53,415 nucleotides of DNA from Verrucomicrobiaceae bacterium (GCA_027485995.1 JAIXPW010000011.1:1-53415), one strand, 5' to 3'; counted from the first letter of the stretch, positions 43,101 through 49,969 are shown. A program made the numbers and translations. Notes: generated from the letters alone by a model not told the origin.

Positions 43101-43854
43101 CGAGTTTCGCATAAGCCTGCGGATCGTTTTCATCCGCGACCACCGCCATCGACTGCGGTGCGGGGTCCGACAAGGGAACCGACACCAGAACCCCGGCACC
43201 TGTTAGAGTGTCCGCAAGGGCTTTGGACGACTTCTCCGGGTTCTCTTGATCCGCGTAAGCCAACATCTCCAAGGTGGGAGCTGCCGGGCCGAACGCGGCA
43301 AGAACCGCACCGAGTTCCCCGGACGGTTCGGGCGCGAGGGAGTATCCGCCCTCCGAGGGTTTCACCCGATAGAAAGCTCCCTTGTCGGCATTCGGAGTGA
43401 AACCCGCCCAGAGCACCTTATCTCCAGGCTTCGCACCCTTCGACGCGATGCGCGCGGTGATTCCGTTGCCGTCCGCGAGCGTCGTGACAGCGAGTGAAAC
43501 CGTGAGCCCGGGAAACGCCTCGTCGCGGCATTCCCACTCGATCCATCCCGGTCGATAACGCATCACCCGCTCCGAAAAACGATCCAGCATCAGGCGTTTT
43601 CCGTCCCTTTCGATCCCGAAGCGGAAGATGCCCGCCTCACCCCGCAGGCCCGGCATCTCACCGGTCCCGTAGAAAGAAAACCTCTCGTGGCAGTAGAGCG
43701 GGCGGTTCTCCCAGCGCTCGCCGTTCCGGATCGCGATGGCGTCCTTCTCCGGATGATAGATCAAGCCTGGGGCCGGAGATGATGGTTCCGCCGCGGCGAG
43801 TAACCGGATGCTTGTTTGACAGAGGGCGAGATGAACCACAGATTCACGTTTCAT
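40120..43854 (-). CDS. DUF4450 protein with (alpha/alpha)6 barrel and LamG-type domain
   Basis: Probably secreted glycoside-hydrolase-like protein, 1244 residues. Its N-terminus has a weak signal sequence (SVVHLALCQTSIRLLAAAEP). About residues 30-200 match the DUF4450 pattern (GLIYHPEKDAIAIRNGERW, MPGLRGEAGIFRFGIERDGK). The middle (about 290-760) is a helical barrel as in GH95/GH78-type enzymes (SHWRQQQPGWRTMGGAI; CYDPDGDGIYESYNNTWPND; GGFNNVNRISPGG). About 890-1050 is a concanavalin/LamG domain (TLEAWVTPDAMPAEGGRILD; MKLYVDGREVAS). No characterised activity can be named. The ATG overlaps the preceding stop (ATGA, 43851-43854), so it is coupled to the DUF5703 gene. These two large hypothetical enzymes head the cluster, ahead of the rhamnosidase and fucosidase. 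Confidence 0.7.
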   Translation of the reverse strand: MKRESVVHLALCQTSIRLLAAAEPSSPAPGLIYHPEKDAIAIRNGERWENRPLYCHERFSFYGTGEMPGLRGEAGIFRFGIERDGKRLMLDRFSERVMRYRPGWIEWECRDEAFPGLTVSLAVTTLADGNGITARIASKGAKPGDKVLWAGFTPNADKGAFYRVKPSEGGYSLAPEPSGELGAVLAAFGPAAPTLEMLAYADQENPEKSSKALADTLTGAGVLVSVPLSDPAPQSMAVVADENDPQAYAKLVLRKKPLDPASVADPVKAFQQGMARAKDFSRRLVIDTPDPYLNAGAPMAVAAAAGIFVNPTFVHGGSHWRQQQPGWRTMGGAICFGWPDQIQRAVEFWGNLQVKEDDGKHQHAEYSANGCQQAGNSRFFGKGFIDYKQPPHYEFQTQFFDEVVRAWRASADPKLEKVLRPMLELHLERCQDCYDPDGDGIYESYNNTWPNDSIWFNGGGTPEQSGYVYYGHLAAADMALRAGDNASAARHRATAEKIKAAVNRLLWMPERGQYASYVEPWGHKRQMPDAWIYAQHVPIESGLSTPEQAWKAMFYTEWAMERFKLPYGGEMRQTSNFVPGQWSIRELYHGDNFGMALGYFLGGQGDEGWNLLRGTMLESMYGDGVPKSGYSNESGGFNNVNRISPGGLSHPNCAVDFADIVSAYSRALVEGLFGYRPDYPNGLVRMEPAFPTAWDHASIRTPDFALEFKDNTYKLALTKSAKVRFGLPVRCAKVNGVTVNGKPVKFTIEPWACYGMLRVDLPETRLAVLVIDASGESRELPVLSREETSEQPGQRLEIQPVPGDVPRYQLTKVHVPAPENPKVLREAPENSTWKPVDMTAAFNGDIRSIFKQRYESPRPDRVSMRIGYDGWSAWTFTHWGIRTPEVSMEKALVTESAAYDVEDPALANPDKALTLEAWVTPDAMPAEGGRILDRSVPNTLDGFLLDTFPGNSLRMITSNGQVNASEVLTPGKTVHVAGVYDSAARIMKLYVDGREVASRTDGGFPAIQRVAHPLRIGHGGPGTSPFLGAIHRVAVHERALTVEEVAARAKADSPVSGPADWKPEGAPAGLKRLGNETDNDSRLIQGEHLVTPQHARFLKPKPVKNIAFTSLWDNWPKSMTVPVNAKGDSIWLLVSGSTTPMQSKIANAVIRFKYADGLEETLDLTPPENFWSLCGFGRVDYNYQRDGFSLPKVPPALVQLGTNCRAMVYGWKLRPGVELKDVSLETLSLDAVIGLMGVSVLDPT

Positions 43855-46580
43855 GGGGACTCAACCGGGAAGACCTGGAATTCGTTGATGTTGATGGCAT
43901 TTGAAGACTCGAGAATGTTGAGCCGAACCCGGCTGGCCTTCACCGGTGTGATCGGAAATTCCTTGTCCGCTCCGATAGTGGTGCCGCTGGCCACCTCTTT
44001 CCATGAATCTCCCTGCTTCACCTCGATGGTGAACTTGCGGGTCTCCTTCCACTCGATCTCGGAAACGAGGACCGAGCCGATCTCCATTTCTCCGCCGAGG
44101 TCGATCTCGAGCCAACCCGAGCGTGCGCCGTAATCGGAGGCCCAGCGGGTCTTCGGGTCGCCGTCGTTGGCGAGCTTCGCGTCATAGCCGGGTTCGATGA
44201 ACTGGCTCGATGCGGTGATCGGCTTGCCCTGACCGAGCGAGATGCGCGGCTTGAGCGGCTCCCACGCGGGGGTCTTGCCGAGCCAGTTGACGATGTCCCT
44301 TTGCCGCGTTGACGGCGTGACCTTGAGCGACACCAGCTTGCCACCTTTCAACACTCCCTCGACGACGGTCCTGCCCGGTGCATGGAGTTTGAAATCCACA
44401 TCCCACTCCGCCGGCCAGGCCGGAAAGAGGTGCAGCTTGCCGTTGGATCCGGGCTCGGGTGCCAGCAGCATTTCCTGGATCCCGGTCATGCCCGCACCGC
44501 CCCAGTTGAAATCCGGCAGCCAGTCGTGGCCCGGTCCGAAGAAGGCGGGAAAGCGGGCCTGTGGCGCGGCGGTGTTTGCCATCTTGTAGATCGCGCGTTC
44601 CCTGGCTCTCTCCGGTGAGGCCAGCGCCGCCATGTTCACCAGATTCGCCATCCACGAGTAGTCCTGCTTGCAAAGCCGGGCGCGGTCCTCGGGCACGGTG
44701 TCCCAGGTGTCGCGCGCCAGTTGGAGCGTTTCAGGACGCGTCACGCCGACCAGACGATACGGCCACGCGGCATACATCTCGATCGGCTCCCACTTGTTGT
44801 AGTCGATGTTCCAGGCCTTCGCGGGCTGGAGCGACTTCACTCCGCTGCGCCTTGCGACCGGCAGCGGCGGGATGGTCTTGCGGATTGTTTCCAACCGCGT
44901 CCGCAAGGCGGTCGGGAGGGATCGAACGCGAAGCAATCCGTCGGTCACGGCGGTGAAGCCTGATACGCCATCGAGGGGATTGGTGGCGTCGGCAGCAAAC
45001 TCCAACCCATTGGCCGGATGCATCACCAGCCTGCCATCCTCACCGAGCTCGTTGCCCGAACGCTTTTTCAATTCCGAGCGGTAGAAGCTGTCGTAGAACA
45101 ACACGGTGCCGGCGATCCATTCGAGATCTTTGTCGAGCGGAGTGCCCATGACATCATGCGCCTGCAGGTTCATCCAGGCGTTCTCCACGCCCATCGAGAA
45201 ATGATAGGTCAGATGCTGGGCACCGCAGAGTCCGTCGGGTCGCGGGCCCACCGGGCAGAGGCCCCAGAGGTTCAGCGGCTCGGTATAGGCGACTCCCTCC
45301 GCGCCCTGGTTCCTCGCTCGATCGGCCGCGATCTTCGCGCGATTGCGGTAGAAGCGGGTGGTCGGTGAAAGCAGATCCGCATCGCCATTTGCAAGCGTCG
45401 GCCAGCCGAGCCAGCGCTGGTTCTGCGACATGAAGCAACAGCCCATCCAGCGGCGGAAATCCGGCGTGATCGGCTCACCCTCGAAGGTCGGCAGCTCGTC
45501 GTTGTTGTTGCCCTTGATGCGGCCGTTGTTGTCGGTGGTGAAGATGCCACCGTTGAAAAGCTGGGGCAGCTCGCCGTCACGGTTGGCGGCCTGCATGTAG
45601 CGGAAGAGCTGGTAGTTCCGGCCGATCAGGAAGCCCGGATCCTGGGATTGGGGATGGTCGGCTGCGGATGGAAGATTGATGTGAACATGGCTGCGCGACC
45701 AGAACTCGTCCCAGCGCTTCAGCTCATCGGTTTTCGCCGCCCCACGCGTCTTTTGATCCAGCAATGCTTTCGCTTCGCCGGGCCATTTCTTCGGATCCGC
45801 GCCCACGTCGCCTTCCAGGCGCATGATGACGAGATGGTCCTTACGTGCCTCGGTGGTGCCGGCCCAGGCCTTGCCGTTCCAGAACTGCCAGCGCACTTCG
45901 GATTCCGTTGGCCGGGTCATGCCTCCCTCCACACAGACGGCCCCACCGAACACACGACCGGCGGTGGTTTTCTCAGGCAGCGACTCCGGTGGGCTGCCCT
46001 GGGCTTTCGCAAGCCCCGCCAGATCGACCGGATGATCGTCGTTGCGATGAAACCAGAAAAACCCGCTCGTGGACGCGGTGATCTGATCGCCGGTGAACGT
46101 GGTTTTCGACCCCATCATGTCGTTGCGGATGCCGTCCTTGTCCTTCTCGCGCCAGGTGCCAAAGGCGATCTCGAGCGGCGCGGCCTTTCCGGAGGAGGAC
46201 TCATACACGAGCGTCTCACCCGCAAACCACAGGGTCGCCTTGAAGTCGCCCTGGGAAATCGTGATTGCCCCGGTGGAGGGATCGAGTTCCTGCGCGAAGC
46301 CCTCGCTGCCGAGACTCAACTCCTTTGGTGTGAGGCGGACGCAGCCCAGCTTCAGCAGGCGGCCATTTTCATCATAAGCCCCGTTGTGCGCGAGATAGAG
46401 CCAGATCGAGCCGTCCTGCACCCAGACGTTGGCCCCCGCACCGAAACGACCTGAGAGCGGCATCGAGTCCAGTGAATCGACCGACAGTGTGGTCCAGGTG
46501 ATCTTGTAGGAAGGCATCGCAGCCTGAACGCAGGCGGTGAGCATGAACGCGAGAGGGATTCGGAAGATCGAGAATCTCAT
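43851..46580 (-). CDS. DUF5703/GH95-like protein with C-terminal discoidin domain
   Basis: First gene of the cluster; secreted, 909 residues. The frame is open to 46838, but the signal peptide MRFSIFRIPLAFMLTACVQA starts at ATG 46580. The DUF5703-type N-terminal domain reads YKITWTTLSVDSLDSMPLSG ... GSIWLYLAHNGAYDENGRLL. An (alpha/alpha)6 barrel follows (FLIGRNYQLFRYMQAANRDG; QRWLGWPTLANGD; LHLFPAWPAEWDVDFKLH), like GH95-type fucosidases, and a C-terminal discoidin (F5/8 C) domain (PGYDAKLANDGDPKTRWASD; GGEMEIGSVLVSEIEWKET; RLNILESSNAININEFQVF). It shares the DUF5703 plus barrel layout with the giant protein at 21331-26925. The activity is unreported to my knowledge; a fucosidase-like role is inferred. 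An AraC-type promoter candidate lies 90-146 nt upstream. Confidence 0.72.
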   Translation of the reverse strand: MRFSIFRIPLAFMLTACVQAAMPSYKITWTTLSVDSLDSMPLSGRFGAGANVWVQDGSIWLYLAHNGAYDENGRLLKLGCVRLTPKELSLGSEGFAQELDPSTGAITISQGDFKATLWFAGETLVYESSSGKAAPLEIAFGTWREKDKDGIRNDMMGSKTTFTGDQITASTSGFFWFHRNDDHPVDLAGLAKAQGSPPESLPEKTTAGRVFGGAVCVEGGMTRPTESEVRWQFWNGKAWAGTTEARKDHLVIMRLEGDVGADPKKWPGEAKALLDQKTRGAAKTDELKRWDEFWSRSHVHINLPSAADHPQSQDPGFLIGRNYQLFRYMQAANRDGELPQLFNGGIFTTDNNGRIKGNNNDELPTFEGEPITPDFRRWMGCCFMSQNQRWLGWPTLANGDADLLSPTTRFYRNRAKIAADRARNQGAEGVAYTEPLNLWGLCPVGPRPDGLCGAQHLTYHFSMGVENAWMNLQAHDVMGTPLDKDLEWIAGTVLFYDSFYRSELKKRSGNELGEDGRLVMHPANGLEFAADATNPLDGVSGFTAVTDGLLRVRSLPTALRTRLETIRKTIPPLPVARRSGVKSLQPAKAWNIDYNKWEPIEMYAAWPYRLVGVTRPETLQLARDTWDTVPEDRARLCKQDYSWMANLVNMAALASPERARERAIYKMANTAAPQARFPAFFGPGHDWLPDFNWGGAGMTGIQEMLLAPEPGSNGKLHLFPAWPAEWDVDFKLHAPGRTVVEGVLKGGKLVSLKVTPSTRQRDIVNWLGKTPAWEPLKPRISLGQGKPITASSQFIEPGYDAKLANDGDPKTRWASDYGARSGWLEIDLGGEMEIGSVLVSEIEWKETRKFTIEVKQGDSWKEVASGTTIGADKEFPITPVKASRVRLNILESSNAININEFQVFPVESP

Positions 46581-46953
46581 GGGTGGAAAAGTGGAAACGG
46601 GATTCGCCTCGTGGGATTCGATAAGCGCGGCAGGAAATTTCTCCCACCCGTCCACGAAGCGTGCCTGCATTCTACGCTCCCCGACCTGTCCAACTGGATG
46701 GACTTTTCCGTAAAATCCATGGACTTGAACCTCGAAAGATCGATTCAAGAAGCCGTTCAGTCCAAATGTCTCCAGGAGGCTCCAAGCCAGGAAACGACAA
46801 CAACGGTGGTGACCGTCATCAACTTCACGCATCCCCATCGGCCGATGCCCTCAAGGCCCATTTGGACCTTGGGGATGTTCCCGCAATGATCGCCTCCATC
46901 CCAGAGGAACTTTGGATCGGAAGCGTTGCCGACGTGGAGGCTGTAGAAGGACA
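46581..46953. other. Intergenic region carrying the cluster promoter
   Basis: 373 nt between the small unknown gene and the first cluster gene, both on minus. It holds the direct-repeat operator and -10 box listed separately. The rest, up to 46953, shows no recognisable gene; any terminator for the upstream phosphatase operon would lie here, but no T-tracted hairpin was seen. Confidence 0.5.
46669..46726 (-). promoter_or_regulatory. Candidate AraC-type operator and promoter of the glycan cluster
   Basis: On the minus strand AAGTCCAT occurs twice, at 46726-46719 and 46705-46698, starting exactly 21 bp (two helical turns) apart, as in AraC/XylS binding sites. A good -10 hexamer, TAGAAT, lies at 46674-46669. 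With 17-bp spacing the -35 would be CCAGTT (46697-46692), a poor match that directly abuts the proximal repeat. That arrangement, weak -35 beside an activator half-site, is typical of class II activation. Transcription would start near 46662, giving a leader of about 80 nt before ATG 46580. The AraC-family gene at 5067-5951 is the natural partner, though it sits at the far end of the cluster. Confidence 0.5.
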
Positions 46954-47301
46954 TCATGTATGAGGATAAAAGACCCTCTCAGCCCATTCGGCTTCCCCCC
47001 GTGTTGTGACAATGCAATGGCGTCCTTTTGAAATCGTTTGAATCTGATGCAACATTGCGCGAGGGCCCAATCCTTTAAGTTCGATCAAGTCGGTAGGCGA
47101 GATTGGCACGTAGTCGACCATCGAGAATCCATCACCTTTAGAGAAGCTTTCTTCGCTCACATCGAGCCGGGAGTAGTAGCTCAAATCGAACTCGCAGAAC
47201 ATGAGATCGATGGTGCAATTAAAAAGTTCCGCCAACACACTCACATACTGCATCGACTTGATGAGAAACTTCGGGTCCGGCGATGGTGGGGTTGGATTCA
47301 T
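46954..47301 (-). CDS. Small protein of unknown function (115 aa)
   Basis: I do not recognise this protein. It is 115 residues, without a signal peptide or membrane segment, starting MNPTPPSPDPKFLIKSM, with a Cys-containing segment NCTIDLMFCEFDLSYYSRLD, then an acidic/Ser stretch and a basic C-terminal part (QTISKGRHCIVTTRGEAE). Reality as a gene is supported by the ATGA overlap (47298-47301) with the upstream metallophosphatase stop codon and by the absence of any better frame. It is probably co-transcribed with the phosphatase. Its base composition looks lower in G+C than its neighbours. Confidence 0.55.
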   Translation of the reverse strand: MNPTPPSPDPKFLIKSMQYVSVLAELFNCTIDLMFCEFDLSYYSRLDVSEESFSKGDGFSMVDYVPISPTDLIELKGLGPRAMLHQIQTISKGRHCIVTTRGEAEWAERVFYPHT

Positions 47302-48263
47302 GAGTGGATGATGTAATGTTCGGGATTGATGCGGGCTTCACCCTTCCAGCGGTAGGCGACAAGCGGACCGTCGATGGCTGCGCTATGGTCGAGGCAGGCG
47401 ACGTTGTGACGCTCCGGGTTCACCTCGCTGCGAGGAAGCTTGAAGTAGTGACCGAAGAAGACGGGAGGAGCATCAACGGGATAGGGGCTGAAGTTGGCCC
47501 TCGCTTCGGGAGTTACAGGGACCATGGGGATTTGTTCGTTCGCCGGAAAGACCAACTCGCGGCACATCACGTTGTCCCCAGGGATTTCCCACCAACGGGC
47601 GCGGAAGTTCTTTCGCTTGTTGCCTGTGTGGTCCTCGAAGCAATGGGGATCGGGCAGGGGAACTTCGATTCCTTTCAGCAGCACCTCGATGGCTTCACCT
47701 TCAGGCTGGTGCTTGTCGGCGCAGGCCATCAAGAATTCATCGTCGCTGAGGCTCTTCCCTTCGAGGATCTCGAAATAGGCGGGATGCCAGCAGGCGTGGA
47801 TCGCCCGGAAGCCGCCAAGATCGAGATAGAGCGGCATGGCCTTCATCCATGGCATCCAGACCTGCTGCCATTCGCTGGCCGGGTCCTTGTGATCAGGGAA
47901 GTCATCGAGCGTGCCCTGATGTGTCCGCTGGTTCTTGCTGCCTTGGAATCGCAGGGGCTCTCCGTTCGGTCCGTTGGTGTGATAGCAGATGGCGTTCAGC
48001 TCATGATTTCCCATGATGGCGAGGGCGTGCCCGCGTTCCTGCATCGCCTTCACGGCGCGCAGCACCTTCCGCACGCCACCGGGCTGTGGATGGCCGGGCT
48101 TTGGGTCGATCAGGTCGCCCAGGAACAGCGCCGTGTGTCCGACCGGTGGAACGAAGCTGATCCCGTCGTGTTGGTAGCCCATCTTGAGCAGAAGCGGCTC
48201 CAGCTTGTCGAAGCGGCCGTGGACGTCGGCGATGATGTCGTAGTGCATGGGTTGGTCATTCAT
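47298..48263 (-). CDS. Calcineurin-like metallophosphatase (PPP-type)
   Basis: Cytoplasmic metallophosphoesterase of 321 residues, similar in layout to bacterial PPP/Ap4A-hydrolase/PrpE-like phosphatases. Metal-binding motifs: IIADVHGRFDKLEPLL (D-x-H-G), FLGDLIDPKPGH (G-D-x-x-D), IMGNHELNAI (G-N-H-E), AIHACWHPAYF, and a late FFGHYFK (G-H). The substrate (phosphoprotein or dinucleoside polyphosphate) cannot be fixed. ATG 48263 is preferred because AGGG lies about 9 nt upstream and MNDQPMHYDIIADVHG is the usual family start; ATG 48281 adds six residues. It overlaps the small downstream gene by ATGA and is divergent from the LysR gene, with about 70 nt between. Confidence 0.82.
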   Translation of the reverse strand: MNDQPMHYDIIADVHGRFDKLEPLLLKMGYQHDGISFVPPVGHTALFLGDLIDPKPGHPQPGGVRKVLRAVKAMQERGHALAIMGNHELNAICYHTNGPNGEPLRFQGSKNQRTHQGTLDDFPDHKDPASEWQQVWMPWMKAMPLYLDLGGFRAIHACWHPAYFEILEGKSLSDDEFLMACADKHQPEGEAIEVLLKGIEVPLPDPHCFEDHTGNKRKNFRARWWEIPGDNVMCRELVFPANEQIPMVPVTPEARANFSPYPVDAPPVFFGHYFKLPRSEVNPERHNVACLDHSAAIDGPLVAYRWKGEARINPEHYIIHS

Positions 48264-48334
48264 ACGGGCGAACCCTGACATTTGAATTATGATCTGGAAA
48301 TGGATGGAATTACAGATTCAATGACTCCCGGATC

Positions 48335-49249
48335 ATGAATCAATTCGACCGTCTTTTTGCTGTATCAGGGCTTTCCCTGGACCGCCTGCGCAGCTTTCTC
48401 GAAGTCGCGGAGGCTGGCAACATCGCCAGGGCGGCGAAAGCAGATCCGACCCGGCAGTCGCAGTTTTCCAGGCAGGTGAAGGAGCTGGAGGGATTCTTTG
48501 GTGTGGCCCTCACCCGGCGGGTGGGCCGACGCATCGAGATCACGACGGAGGGGCACCAACTTGCCGCCGTGATCCGGAGACATTTTTCCGAACTGGATGA
48601 CTTTCGGGAGTCGATGGCTGGGCGACCCGTCAGCGTGCGCCTCGGAGCCGCTGCGAGCATCCTGGAGTGGACGGTGATCCCGAAGCTTGCCGCGTGCACT
48701 GAGGCTCTTGGTGGAGCCACCGTGGAGCTGGAGCAGTCGCGAAGCGCGGAGGTGGTGCGGGGCGTGGCAGATGGTCGTCTCGATTTCGGCATCGTGCGCG
48801 AGGATGCGGTTCCGAGGGAAATGAAGCGCTGGAAGCTGGGAACGATCGGCTACGCGCTCTTCGCACCCAAAGCGGCCTGGAGAAAGGGATCGGGTGTCGA
48901 CTCGGTGATCAAGGCGCACCCATTGGCGGACCTTCTGCCCGGTGGCCAGTTTCACGAACAGTGGTCGGATTGGCTCTCCGCCCAGAGCCTTCGCCCCAAG
49001 GTGGTGGCTCGCGTGAGTTCATTCACCCAGTTGGCGAGGCTTGTCCGTCACGCGGGACTTGCGGCTGTCCTGCCGGAGAATGCAGCGGTCGAGTTCGATG
49101 CGAGCCGCATCCTTTCGGCCACGTTGCCATGGAATCATGAGCGACCGATGGTTCTCATTGGAAATGCCCGAAGTCTCGATCGGGCCGGGCTTCCCGCGAA
49201 ATCCTCGGCCTCGTTGGCCCGAATCCTCACCTGGAAATCAAACGCCTGA
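48335..49249 (+). CDS. LysR-family transcriptional regulator
   Basis: LysR-type regulator, 304 residues. The N-terminal winged HTH is at about 13-75 (LDRLRSFLEVAEAGNIARAA, QSQFSRQVKELEGFFGVAL, FRRVGRRIEITTEGH-like turn), and the periplasmic-binding-protein-like effector domain runs from about 98 (VSVRLGAAASILEW; GRLDFGIVREDAVP; ARLVRHAGLAAVLPENAAVE). The recognition helix sequence DPTRQSQFSRQVK carries an unusual extra residue run compared with the textbook SQPAVSRQI. It is divergent from the metallophosphatase operon, so autoregulation of the short shared promoter is likely. The stop overlaps the start of the next gene (TGATG, 49247-49251). The effector is unknown. Confidence 0.88.
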   Translation: MNQFDRLFAVSGLSLDRLRSFLEVAEAGNIARAAKADPTRQSQFSRQVKELEGFFGVALTRRVGRRIEITTEGHQLAAVIRRHFSELDDFRESMAGRPVSVRLGAAASILEWTVIPKLAACTEALGGATVELEQSRSAEVVRGVADGRLDFGIVREDAVPREMKRWKLGTIGYALFAPKAAWRKGSGVDSVIKAHPLADLLPGGQFHEQWSDWLSAQSLRPKVVARVSSFTQLARLVRHAGLAAVLPENAAVEFDASRILSATLPWNHERPMVLIGNARSLDRAGLPAKSSASLARILTWKSNA

Positions 49250-49647
49250 TGAAGATGATCGATCCATTGCAGTGGGAATCCCTGAAGCCAGAGTTGGACA
49301 AGATCGGTAGCAAGGCTTCTATGCGTCCGGAATCCGATCTGGATCAGCTTGCCCTCAAGTTGGGTGGATACCATGGCCCACGATGGCTCAAGGATCGTCG
49401 GAAACAGCCCTTGCGCAGTCGTCGCAGTGCCCAACGTCTAATCACCCACCTGCGGCGCGAGGTCGTCATCAGGCTGCGACTCCAGAGCCAATCCTTCCGC
49501 CATATCGGTCGGGAACTTGGAATCAGTCAGGTCGCCGCATGGAGGCTCCGGCGTCAGGTCGTGGCCGATTTGGGCGAGCGTGCAACCGCGAGTCGGATTG
49601 GCTGGCAGATTCTCCGTGAGCGGGTCGAAAGCCCTTCTGAACACTGA
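49249..49647 (+). CDS. Small helix-turn-helix protein
   Basis: 132-residue basic protein without a family I can name. Residues about 82-115 (LQSQSFRHIGRELGISQVAA, then WRLRRQVVADLGERA) form a plausible helix-turn-helix of the homeodomain/sigma-region-4 type, so it may bind DNA. The N-terminal part (MKMIDPLQWESLKPELDKIG) is helical and charged. Its ATG overlaps the LysR stop codon (TGATG), which indicates translational coupling and a joint function, for example as co-regulator. It is followed by about 230 nt without a recognised gene. Confidence 0.6.
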   Translation: MKMIDPLQWESLKPELDKIGSKASMRPESDLDQLALKLGGYHGPRWLKDRRKQPLRSRRSAQRLITHLRREVVIRLRLQSQSFRHIGRELGISQVAAWRLRRQVVADLGERATASRIGWQILRERVESPSEH

Positions 49648-49881
49648 GGTTTGGCGTATCTTGCGCTTTTGTGAGCGACGGAGCGCGAACCTCTTCTTGC
49701 ATGGTTAACGCCCTATCTGGGTTGACGCCATGCGCGGGTGGTTAGGTTCTGAAAATTTACCCAGCGGGGTGCGTTAAGGACGTTAGATCCGATTTTGACC
49801 TCTGTGGAAACGTTCCCACTTTTGTTCTCATTTCTTCCTTCCGATCATCCGCTAAGCCTGGAACCAATTGATTTTCAATGA

Positions 49882-49969
49882 TGGCGGAGAGGGTGGGATT
49901 CGAACCCACGGAACCTTTCGGCTCTCCGGTTTTCAAGACCGGCGCAATCGACCACTCTACCACCTCTCC
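49882..49969 (-). tRNA. tRNA-Ser(TGA)
   Basis: 88 nt with encoded CCA. The acceptor stem GGAGAGG (49969-49963) pairs with CCTCTCC (49892-49886), the discriminator is G, and the T-arm contains GGGTTCGAATCCC. The long variable arm expected for serine is present (GAGCCGAAAGGTTC region). The anticodon loop CTTGAAA gives anticodon TGA (49935-49933). Confidence 0.97.

Larger units (their letters stand above)
5966..46580 (-). other. Fifteen-gene, one-directional glycan-utilisation cluster (40.6 kb)
   Basis: All fifteen genes from 46580 down to 5966 lie on the minus strand with gaps from -4 to about 290 nt. They encode one GH78, one canonical GH29, four GH29-like proteins, one GH106-like protein, two DUF5703 proteins, one DUF4450 protein, three further surface proteins built on a shared N-terminal domain, one isomerase and one GPH symporter. 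ATGA overlaps occur at 43851-43854, 18170-18173 and 10853-10856. The content fits deoxy-hexose (L-fucose/L-rhamnose) release and uptake. There is no SusC/SusD-like pair, no sulfatase, and no kinase or aldolase. A single transcript is inference; the hairpin at 31223-31249 could divide it. Confidence 0.75.

Noticed and set aside
41767..43206. 479-codon plus-strand open frame
   Set aside because: Antisense shadow of the DUF4450 protein; no recognisable domain.
6413..43207. TCTAACA heptamers as a sequencing error
   Set aside because: The encoded residues fit the local protein families (for example Asn in the LSSNSAH lectin segment and Thr in the ILTDLSW segment of GH78), so the bases look right; an error affecting only synonymous positions cannot be fully excluded without reads.
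5966..46580. SusC/SusD-like pair or sulfatase in the cluster
   Set aside because: Looked for TonB-receptor-sized barrels, SusD-like lipoproteins and C-x-P-S-R; none found. The large proteins are hydrolases or beta-helix scaffolds.
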